11,775 nucleotides of DNA, from positions 1 through 11,775 of the forward strand of contig JAQUCQ010000066.1 of the NCBI GenBank assembly GCA_028686145.1, in the 5' to 3' direction. Positions 6,084 through 11,775 of the stretch are shown here, in pieces (the stretch's first letter is position 1; every line of letters starts with the position of its first letter). The notes beneath the pieces were generated by a model. The model worked only from the letters and a program-made list of their open reading frames with translations, searched no databases and was not told the origin of the DNA. The position numbers were made by a program, and so were the translations under genes. The DNA is from Desulfuromonadaceae bacterium. Its GTDB lineage: Bacteria; Desulfobacterota; Desulfuromonadia; Geobacterales; Pseudopelobacteraceae.

Positions 6084-6865
6084 CTGCTGCCCTGCTTGTG
6101 GTCGCTACTCCAGTGTGGGGCGGGCAACCGCATCAGTTCTGTCTGTCATGTCATCCAGCACATTATGAGGATCGTGGCCGATGCAGCGATTGTCATCGCG
6201 GTAATCCGTCTTCAGACCGGAAAAATATTGCCCATTCAGGTCTGCGCGCCGGAAAATACGCCTGTTTTACCCTCGGAGACACGGCTCAAATCAAAGAAGG
6301 GCAACTCCTGATGGATCAGCTTGCCTGCCGGAGATGCCATGTCAGTGCCGGCCGCGGGAATCGCCTTGCAGTCAGCCTTGACAGTTCTGCTGTTCGGAAA
6401 ACCGCTGGAGAACTTGCGTCCTCGATACGGCACCCGGTGGCGAATATGCCGAACTTTAGCCTTGAAGAAGAACAGATAACAATGCTGGTGAATACAATCC
6501 TTGCCGGTGCTCAAGGACGTAAAACCACTACAACTGCTCCGGTGCGGGTGCATTTCAACACTTCCGGTAAAAAAAGCGTTGATATTTTCTCAACGAAGTG
6601 CGGCAGTTGTCACCGGATATTAAGTGAACGTTCCGGTGCGCTTGGAACGGGTGATATCGGCCCCAATCTATCTGGGATACTTTCAGAAAATTATCCAAAG
6701 ACGTTCAGGAATGGTGAACTCTGGAACAGAGCCAATTTGAAGCTGTGGTTGAAAAACCCGCGTGAGATCAGACCATGGGCAAGAATGCAGCCTGTCATAC
6801 TAACTGAAAAGGAAATGAAAGAGCTGGAATCGATCATTGTGATTTCTTCGGACCCGAACATGTGA
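6065..6865 (+). CDS. Tetraheme c-type cytochrome closing the cytochrome b-c module
   Basis: About 266 residues with a signal peptide (MVSRLLAAALLVVATPVWG) and four CxxCH sites at residues 26, 40, 88 and 179. The first two form a compact diheme segment (CLSCH, CSDCH). The last two each head a class I-like cytochrome c domain, with M128 (MPNF) and M241 (WARM) as probable distal ligands. I chose TTG 6065 because a G-rich site (AGGGGGG, 6054-6060) lies just before it and it gives a clean signal peptide. The GTG at 6008 would add 19 residues with no ribosome site. It overlaps the subunit IV-like gene by 19 bases. By position it takes the place of cytochrome f/c1 as electron acceptor of the b/Rieske core. 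The heme count is certain; the exact start and ext letter are not. Confidence 0.85.
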   Translation: MVSRLLAAALLVVATPVWGGQPHQFCLSCHPAHYEDRGRCSDCHRGNPSSDRKNIAHSGLRAGKYACFTLGDTAQIKEGQLLMDQLACRRCHVSAGRGNRLAVSLDSSAVRKTAGELASSIRHPVANMPNFSLEEEQITMLVNTILAGAQGRKTTTTAPVRVHFNTSGKKSVDIFSTKCGSCHRILSERSGALGTGDIGPNLSGILSENYPKTFRNGELWNRANLKLWLKNPREIRPWARMQPVILTEKEMKELESIIVISSDPNM

Positions 6866-7076
6866 CACAGTTATTACCTCGTGTGAGCGAGTATGCCCAA
6901 AGTCTGTTTCAGCATTGCTATGCAGTCTGGAAAAATATCTGCAGCAGTACTCAGATTATGCATTTAAGCTGCTAACAACCACCTCTTCACAATTCTTCGT
7001 AATTTATTCATACAAAATTCTCAACATTCACATAGGGTGCAACTATCAGTTAACTCATCAACGGGAAGGAAGTATT

Positions 7077-7502
7077 ATGAAAAAAACGTCTGTAGTCGTC
7101 ATCGCTCTCTGTCTGGTTGTTTCTCTGTTAGGTATAGCAAATGCCAGCTACAGAAATGGAATGGGTGGAGGATGCAGCAATTGTCCACAGGGGATGCCGT
7201 CAGACCAGTTCCGGAGGTTTCAGCTTGATACCATTGATCTGCGCCAGGAAATGATGAACAAACGTTTTGCGATCCAGCATGAAAATTTGTTGGGTACACC
7301 TGACAAGGCAAAGATTGCTTTACTGCAGGCCGATATCAAGGCTATTCAGCTGAAAATTATGGCCATTCGTAGCCAGAGTGGTCTGCCGGTTAATAAATGT
7401 GACGGTGAATGCGGCTGGAATATGGATGGACCCAGCCAGAAAAGGATAGGACCGTGCGGTAAGGGTATGGGCACCTGCCGTAGCGGTTTCTACTGCCGAT
7501 AA
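7077..7502 (+). CDS. Periplasmic Spy/CpxP/ZraP-like protein with Cys-rich tail
   Basis: A 141-residue secreted protein: signal peptide to about residue 23 (IANA/S), a Gly/Met/Cys linker (GGGCSNCPQGM), then a helical hairpin (about 45-100, with LRQEMMNKRF and a long run ending IMAIRSQSGLP). This resembles the Spy/CpxP/ZraP fold of envelope stress chaperones and metal sensors. The tail has five Cys (KCDGEC, PCGKGMGTC, ending FYCR) and may bind metal. The start is ATG 7077 with GGGAAGGAAG at 7063-7072; a longer frame to 6915 has no signal or ribosome site. The 211-base gap upstream (6866-7076) is AT-rich and holds no gene; TTCACA at 6986 is a possible -35 but no good -10 follows. Its place before two sensor kinase pairs fits the usual link of this family to Cpx, Bae or Zra systems. 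Confidence 0.75.
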   Translation: MKKTSVVVIALCLVVSLLGIANASYRNGMGGGCSNCPQGMPSDQFRRFQLDTIDLRQEMMNKRFAIQHENLLGTPDKAKIALLQADIKAIQLKIMAIRSQSGLPVNKCDGECGWNMDGPSQKRIGPCGKGMGTCRSGFYCR

Positions 7503-7561
7503 ATGGATATTATGAATAGTGGTGTGACGCTATGCCACTACTCAGGGATTTTGGAGCTCTG

Positions 7562-7975
7562 ATGAACCTCTTATTGTCATTACTGTTGTGCTTTCTGCTG
7601 CTTGCAACCGGAGCTGCGTTTGCAGCTCCGCCAGGAGAGGGTGAGGCAACAAATTATCGGATGGACGCTACCAATAAAATGGATTGTGATAACGGCCCGA
7701 CCTGGTGTAATAAGGAGTCACGTCCCTACAAATGCGGAATGCGCGGCAGATGCGGCAAACGTCGTGGTGACTGGTACGGTGCCCGGCAACCGGTGTCCAA
7801 TGCAACAGAAGCCCGTAATCTTATCCAGAATTATTTTGCCGGACAAGGGTATACCACTTCCGGGGTTACCGAAAGAAGATGGGGGTTCTGGGCCGAAATT
7901 ATAGATAAGGATGGTAAAATCGTTGATCGGGTTATGATCGACAAACGCTCCGGCCGGATCCGCTCTCTTTATTGA
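7562..7975 (+). CDS. Small secreted protein with Cys-rich segment and PepSY-like C-terminal domain
   Basis: About 137 residues: signal peptide (MNLLLSLLLCFLLLATGAAFAA), a Cys-rich stretch with CDNGPTWC and CGMRGRC, and a C-terminal domain of about 55 residues (NATEARNLIQNYF to the end) that looks like PepSY. It has a helix, then a strand after GVTERRWG, then AEIIDKDGKIV and MIDKRSGRIRSLY, the usual dG.....D..tG.i pattern. The start at 7562 has TGGAG at 7552-7556 and gives a clean signal. The ATG at 7532 would add ten residues. PepSY domains often sit next to sensor kinases and may bind ligands or inhibit enzymes. With the Spy/ZraP-like protein it forms a pair of Cys-rich exported proteins before the regulators. 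The specific function is unknown. Confidence 0.72.
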   Translation: MNLLLSLLLCFLLLATGAAFAAPPGEGEATNYRMDATNKMDCDNGPTWCNKESRPYKCGMRGRCGKRRGDWYGARQPVSNATEARNLIQNYFAGQGYTTSGVTERRWGFWAEIIDKDGKIVDRVMIDKRSGRIRSLY

Positions 7976-8056
7976 AATATCACTTTCCATATCTCTCCAG
8001 GCATTCTCTCGGCAGGGAGTAAGTGTGGAGGTCACAATCGTGGAAAAGAGGTTCAT

Positions 8057-8761
8057 GTGCTTCCACCAGTCTTGATAGTTGAAGATGACATTAAGCTTGC
8101 TCGAATTGTGAAAGCCTACCTTGAAACTTCTGATTTCAGAACAGTTCATGTAACAACTGTTGGTGAAGCTCTTCAAAAGGCTGAGGCTGAGCTTCCACTG
8201 GCAGTCATACTCGACTTGGGACTGCCTGACGGGAGTGGCGAGGAACTGTGCCAGCGCTTTAAAGAGCTTGGTGATTTCCCTGTTATCATGTTGACTGCAA
8301 AGTCGTCAGAGGAAGAACGTATCGCCGGTTTTGCCCTCGGAGCTGATGACTATATGGTCAAACCGGCCAGTCCACGTGAGTTGGTCTGTCGCTTGAAGGC
8401 GGTGCTAAAAAGGTATGACCGCACGTCTTTATCCCCGGAGAGTGGCGCTTCTTTCAATAACGGTACATTGATTCTTAACAGCCGCCGCCACCAAGTCAGC
8501 AGAGACGGCCACCTTCTTTCCGTTACACCCACCGAGTTCAAGCTTCTTCTCACCTTGGCTTCGTCTCCAGGCCGCACCTTTACCCGCGATGAACTGGTTA
8601 CCCGTGCGTTGGGATACCAGTTTGAAGGCTATGATCGTAGTATTGATGCCCATATCAAAAATCTCCGTCAGAAGATTGAAAAAGATCCCCGCACGCCGGA
8701 GTATCTCAAAACCGTGTACGGAGTCGGGTACCTTTTTGCCGGAGAACGGGATGCACTGTAG
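8057..8761 (+). CDS. OmpR-family response regulator
   Basis: A 234-residue DNA-binding regulator. The receiver domain (about 4-118) has acidic D10/D11, phosphoacceptor D53 (ILDLGLPDGSG), T80 and K102 (VKPAS). The winged-helix output domain (about 135-228) includes LSVTPTEFKLLL and the recognition-helix region DRSIDAHIKNLRQKI, and ends in TVYGVGYLF. The start is GTG 8057 with AAGAGG (8045-8050) six bases before; the ATG at 8055 runs into a stop in another frame. It is followed by an overlapping sensor kinase gene, its probable partner. The spacing from the Cys-rich protein gene is 81 bases, where no promoter stands out. The targets are not visible in sequence; the neighbouring Spy/ZraP-like gene is the natural guess. 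Confidence 0.93.
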   Translation: MLPPVLIVEDDIKLARIVKAYLETSDFRTVHVTTVGEALQKAEAELPLAVILDLGLPDGSGEELCQRFKELGDFPVIMLTAKSSEEERIAGFALGADDYMVKPASPRELVCRLKAVLKRYDRTSLSPESGASFNNGTLILNSRRHQVSRDGHLLSVTPTEFKLLLTLASSPGRTFTRDELVTRALGYQFEGYDRSIDAHIKNLRQKIEKDPRTPEYLKTVYGVGYLFAGERDAL

Positions 8762-10112
8762 CCTGCGCTGCAAATTTCTGTTGTTGTTCATTCTTATTTC
8801 AACCATTGCCCTTTCATCCGCTTTTGTGCTGCGCGAGTTTATAATGCGCGATTTTAGTCTGTATCTGGATGGAGAATCTCAGGATCGTGTCCAACGTGTG
8901 GTTGCCCTTGTCGAAGGCGGGTACGACCACAATGATGGGTGGCAGCGAGACCGATTAGCCACGGATCTGGCCTGGGCACTCCAACTGGGAATTGAAGTTC
9001 ACCTGTTTGATTCGGATGGCCGACCGGTACTGGATTCCGAACAGGCAGTTTCTGCATTGACCCCGCTCATGCGCAAGCGGGTGCTGGACTCAAGTGGATA
9101 TGATCCCCGCGCAGTTAAAGGCATCCCGGTTCCGTATCCACTTTATCTGCGTGATAAAGAGATCGGCCGTCTGGATGCACGGACACTTGATCGAGTAAAA
9201 GAAGGCTATTTCGTGCGATCTTCCAACCGGGTATTGCTGATCTCGGTCACGATCCTGGGGTTGGTGTCAATTATTGCGGGCATTATCGCTTCCCGAAAAC
9301 TTACCCGGCCGATTCTTGAGCTGGTTGATGCTTCTGTTGATATAGCAGAGGGAAATTTATCGCGTCGCGTCAAAAATTCGGGAAATGACGAGATCGGTCG
9401 TTTATCCGCGAGTTTCAACAGCATGGCTCATCATCTGGACGCGCAGGAAAAGCTGCGCCGCACGCTTCTGTCAAATGCCGCTCACGAGTTGCGCACCCCT
9501 CTGGCGATCATATCAGGTGAACTTGAAGGGATGCTTGACGGTGTGTTGCCGACTGATCGGAATGCGCTCCAGTCAGTGCATGACGAGGCCAGACGCCTGA
9601 CCGCGATTCTTGATGGTGTAGACGAGTTGTCGCGCGCTGAAGCGAGTGTTTTGACTCTACAGAAGGAAAACTTTATCCTTAAACCGTATCTCGCTACTAT
9701 TGCCAGTCGTTTTGAGCGAATTTTTGCTGACAAACAAGCTGATATCGTGTTGGTCTGCCCTGATGATCTGCGGATTAACGCTGACCCAGACCGTCTCAGC
9801 CAGGTTATCATCAACCTGATTAGCAACAGCAGTAAGGCAATTACCTTGAATGGTCAGGTTATGATTACGGCAACTTCTACTCATGATAAGGTTTGCATAG
9901 AGGTTATCGATAATGGGTGTGGAATCCCGGAGAAAGATCTGATGTATGTTTTTGAACGCTTTTATAAGGGAAAAAATGGTGGTTTGGGGGTGGGGTTGGC
10001 AATCGTGCACGAGTTGGTGACAATCCATGGCGGTACGGTATCTGTAGAGAGTTCGGCTGGAATTGGGACTTTATTTCGTGTGATACTGCCACAAACCTGT
10101 GTAAGTATCTGA
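8751..10112 (+). CDS. HAMP-containing sensor histidine kinase (BaeS/CpxA-type architecture)
   Basis: A 453-residue membrane sensor. Helix one is about 8-27, followed by a periplasmic sensor of about 130 residues (28-159). Helix two is about 161-180, then a HAMP linker (181-232, RKLTRPILEL, DEIGRLSASFNSM). HisKA has H245 in AAHELRTPLA. The ATPase domain has an N-box around 355-359 (NLISN), D387-NGCGIP and the G2 box GLGVGLAI. All catalytic motifs are intact. The start is ATG 8751 with GGAGAA at 8741-8746, overlapping the response regulator by 11 bases. A longer frame back to 8589 is only read-through of the regulator gene. The partner is the OmpR-type regulator just upstream. The ligand is unknown; by context it is periplasmic stress or a metal/oxyanion. 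Confidence 0.93.
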   Translation: MHCSLRCKFLLLFILISTIALSSAFVLREFIMRDFSLYLDGESQDRVQRVVALVEGGYDHNDGWQRDRLATDLAWALQLGIEVHLFDSDGRPVLDSEQAVSALTPLMRKRVLDSSGYDPRAVKGIPVPYPLYLRDKEIGRLDARTLDRVKEGYFVRSSNRVLLISVTILGLVSIIAGIIASRKLTRPILELVDASVDIAEGNLSRRVKNSGNDEIGRLSASFNSMAHHLDAQEKLRRTLLSNAAHELRTPLAIISGELEGMLDGVLPTDRNALQSVHDEARRLTAILDGVDELSRAEASVLTLQKENFILKPYLATIASRFERIFADKQADIVLVCPDDLRINADPDRLSQVIINLISNSSKAITLNGQVMITATSTHDKVCIEVIDNGCGIPEKDLMYVFERFYKGKNGGLGVGLAIVHELVTIHGGTVSVESSAGIGTLFRVILPQTCVSI

Positions 10113-10128
10113 GAAGGTGCTGAGACTC

Positions 10129-11379
10129 ATGCCGCGGCGCAGTATTTCCACGTTAATTCTCATAATAGCGGTCTCTCTTACCGTAGGGCTCTCCTGGTTT
10201 GCTATACGTAACTTTTCCTCTGCCTCGCCGATTGCAGAGGATAACTTGCGCGGGCTTGCCCTGACAATAGCTGCTGCAATGGAGGGGGTAGCCGGTCGTG
10301 ACCCTTCACTAAAATCGCTGGCTTCTTTTCAAACTGCTGATGTTGCATATGCCATGATACTTTCACCCTCCGGGAAGATTCTCTTTCACACCAATCCTGA
10401 TCTGACCGGAAATAATGTTGGAGACTACCGCTACCGGAGCGTGTTGAAAACAGGAACTCTTGGTGAAGAGCGCATTATGCTTGGCACTGGAGAGTATGTT
10501 TATGAGTTCCAGACTCCTTTTCATTTATTAGGTAAAACCTGTGTTCTGCGCCTGGCTCTTCATACCTGGCGTGCTGAGGCGGTTATGCGCCGGGCGCGTT
10601 TTGGCGTTGCCCTGATCTTTTCATTGCTGGCGCTCGGATGGGGGTTGGGAATAACTGTTTTATGGCTTTTGCGTCGACAAGATGCCCAGGAAAAGCAGCT
10701 TGCACGACAGAATGAGCTTGCGCGTCTGGGTGAAGTCGGTGCAGTATTGGCCCATGAAGTGCGTAATCCGTTGGCAGGTATCAAGGGGTATGGTCAACTT
10801 CTGGAGGAACGTCTTCCCGAGGGCAGAGAGCGTGGCTATGCGCAGCTTATTGTGCGCGAATCGCTCCGTTTAGAACAACTTGCTGATGATATCCTCTTTT
10901 ACACTCGCAGTGATAACAAACTTTCACAGTCTGGCAACCTGTTGGCCGTTGTCGGACAATTGACAACTTTGTTGACTCCGCAGTTGGAAACTGCAGGGAT
11001 TAAGTTGGTCATGAATGTTTCGGAAAACCTGAATGTGCATTGCCCGGAGAAGGAGCTCCACCGGCTACTGCTCAATCTGCTCACCAATGCCATTCAGGCA
11101 CTGCCCGAAGGGGGTGAGATTAATGTGGAAGCCCGTCACCGTGGTGGCGCGGTGGATATATCTGTAGCGGACAGTGGGACGGGAATTGAGACGGAGATGC
11201 GGGCGGAAATTTTTGAGCCTTTCCGGACCAGTAAAGCTAGAGGGGCCGGACTTGGTCTTGCTGTTTGCAAGAAAATTGCCGAGAGTTGTGGAGGAAGTAT
11301 AATTGCAGAGGGTGCACCGGGAGGGGGAGCTCTCTTTGTCGTGAGATTGCCGGCCATTTCGCAAGAGGATTCTGTATGA
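10129..11379 (+). CDS. ZraS/NtrB-like membrane sensor histidine kinase
   Basis: About 416 residues: helix one about 8-25, a periplasmic domain of about 130 residues (26-157; VAYAMILSPSGKILFHTNPD looks like a PAS/Cache core), helix two about 158-181, then HisKA with H209 in LAHEVRNPLAGIKGYGQLL. The ATPase domain has N-box LTNAIQAL, DSGTGI, and TSKARGAGLGLAV. The HEVRNPLAGIKG block and the next helix (ESLRLEQLADDILFYTR) are of the ZraS/AtoS/NtrB class that phosphorylates sigma-54 activators. I chose ATG 10129 with AGAAGG upstream (10112-10117), 11 bases away. The GTG at 10117 would have its ribosome site directly abutting. It starts 16 bases after the previous kinase and overlaps the next regulator by ATGA. 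Intact and probably active. Confidence 0.92.
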   Translation: MPRRSISTLILIIAVSLTVGLSWFAIRNFSSASPIAEDNLRGLALTIAAAMEGVAGRDPSLKSLASFQTADVAYAMILSPSGKILFHTNPDLTGNNVGDYRYRSVLKTGTLGEERIMLGTGEYVYEFQTPFHLLGKTCVLRLALHTWRAEAVMRRARFGVALIFSLLALGWGLGITVLWLLRRQDAQEKQLARQNELARLGEVGAVLAHEVRNPLAGIKGYGQLLEERLPEGRERGYAQLIVRESLRLEQLADDILFYTRSDNKLSQSGNLLAVVGQLTTLLTPQLETAGIKLVMNVSENLNVHCPEKELHRLLLNLLTNAIQALPEGGEINVEARHRGGAVDISVADSGTGIETEMRAEIFEPFRTSKARGAGLGLAVCKKIAESCGGSIIAEGAPGGGALFVVRLPAISQEDSV

Positions 11380-11775
11380 ACGTTGGAAATATATTAATTG
11401 TAGAAGATGACCAGACTTTTCGAGGTCTGCTGGCCGCCATTCTGGTGGATGCCGGGCATGAAGTAACGCAGGCTGTCGATGGTGCTGCCGGGTTGGTTAA
11501 ACTGAAACAGAATCTGTTTGATCTGGTGCTGTCAGATCTTAAAATGCCGAAAATGGGGGGTGTCGAGCTGTTTCGGGCAAGTCGTTCCCTCCCTTCACCT
11601 CCACCCTTCGTCCTGTTAACCGCCTTTGGCACTGTTGAAGAAGCGGTCGCAGCGATCAAAGATGGTGTGAGTGATTTTCTAACCAAACCGCTTAAGGATC
11701 CTGCCAGTCTGAGAGACCTGGTGGATCGTTTGTTGGAAGAGCGCCATCGGGAGCGGTTGATGAAATCCGGTGAAC
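11376..11775 (+). CDS. NtrC-type response regulator, N-terminal receiver (gene runs off the window)
   Basis: 133 residues are visible. The receiver has D11/D12, phosphoacceptor D54 (LSDLKMPKMGG), T82 (LLTAFGT) and K104 (LTKPLKDPASL), followed by the start of a linker helix (EERHRERL). The AFGTVEEAVAAIKDGVSDFLTKP segment is typical of NtrC/ZraR-family regulators, whose AAA+ sigma-54 activation domain and helix-turn-helix would lie beyond the window. It begins in an ATGA overlap with the ZraS-like kinase, its evident partner. The AAA+ part is expected, not seen. Confidence 0.9.
   Translation, partial: MNVGNILIVEDDQTFRGLLAAILVDAGHEVTQAVDGAAGLVKLKQNLFDLVLSDLKMPKMGGVELFRASRSLPSPPPFVLLTAFGTVEEAVAAIKDGVSDFLTKPLKDPASLRDLVDRLLEERHRERLMKSGE

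Noticed and set aside
6915..7076. Longer N terminus for the Spy/ZraP-like protein
   Set aside because: The added residues look non-coding and would bury the signal peptide; a strong ribosome site marks 7077.
11237..11686. Minus-strand open frame of 149 codons
   Set aside because: Shadow of the kinase/regulator junction; the sense frames carry intact catalytic and phosphoacceptor motifs.

Overview
The window reads like a chromosome segment of a dissimilatory metal- or selenium-reducing Desulfuromonadales/Geobacterales bacterium. The pointers are dense CxxCH multiheme cytochromes, a split cytochrome b with a Rieske protein, an outer-membrane porin, and stacked two-component systems. All supported genes lie on the + strand. 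No tRNA, rRNA, CRISPR array or insertion sequence was seen.

Region 1 (1-1180): the 3' end of an outer-membrane porin (probably ExtI of the Geobacter selenite/tellurite ext locus) ends at a strong terminator. A small secreted protein (ExtJ-like) follows, with its own candidate promoter and terminator.

Region 2 (1181-6865): a quinol-oxidising cytochrome b-c module. In order it holds a nine-heme periplasmic cytochrome, an overlapping Rieske protein with a twin-arginine signal, a phasin-like coiled-coil protein, an ABC1/UbiB-type atypical kinase gene broken by one in-frame amber codon, a cytochrome b6-like subunit, a subunit IV-like subunit and a tetraheme cytochrome c. The expected path is menaquinol -> b hemes/Rieske -> periplasmic multiheme cytochromes -> outer-membrane porin conduit. 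That path is inferred from family knowledge. The b6-like subunit keeps four heme-ligand histidines and a cysteine aligned with the one that holds heme c_n in b6f. The subunit IV-like protein lacks the Glu of the PEWY quinol-oxidation motif.

Region 3 (6866-7975): two small secreted Cys-rich proteins, one Spy/CpxP/ZraP-like and one ending in a PepSY-like domain.

Region 4 (8057-11775): two consecutive two-component systems. The first is an OmpR-family regulator with a HAMP sensor kinase. The second is a ZraS/NtrB-like kinase with the receiver of an NtrC-type regulator that runs off the window. Together with the Spy/ZraP-like gene they look like an envelope or metal-stress sensing island next to the respiratory module.

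The best leads are the amber-interrupted kinase gene sitting inside the quinol oxidoreductase cluster, the unusual quinone-site residues of the split cytochrome b, and the Cys-rich sensor island.
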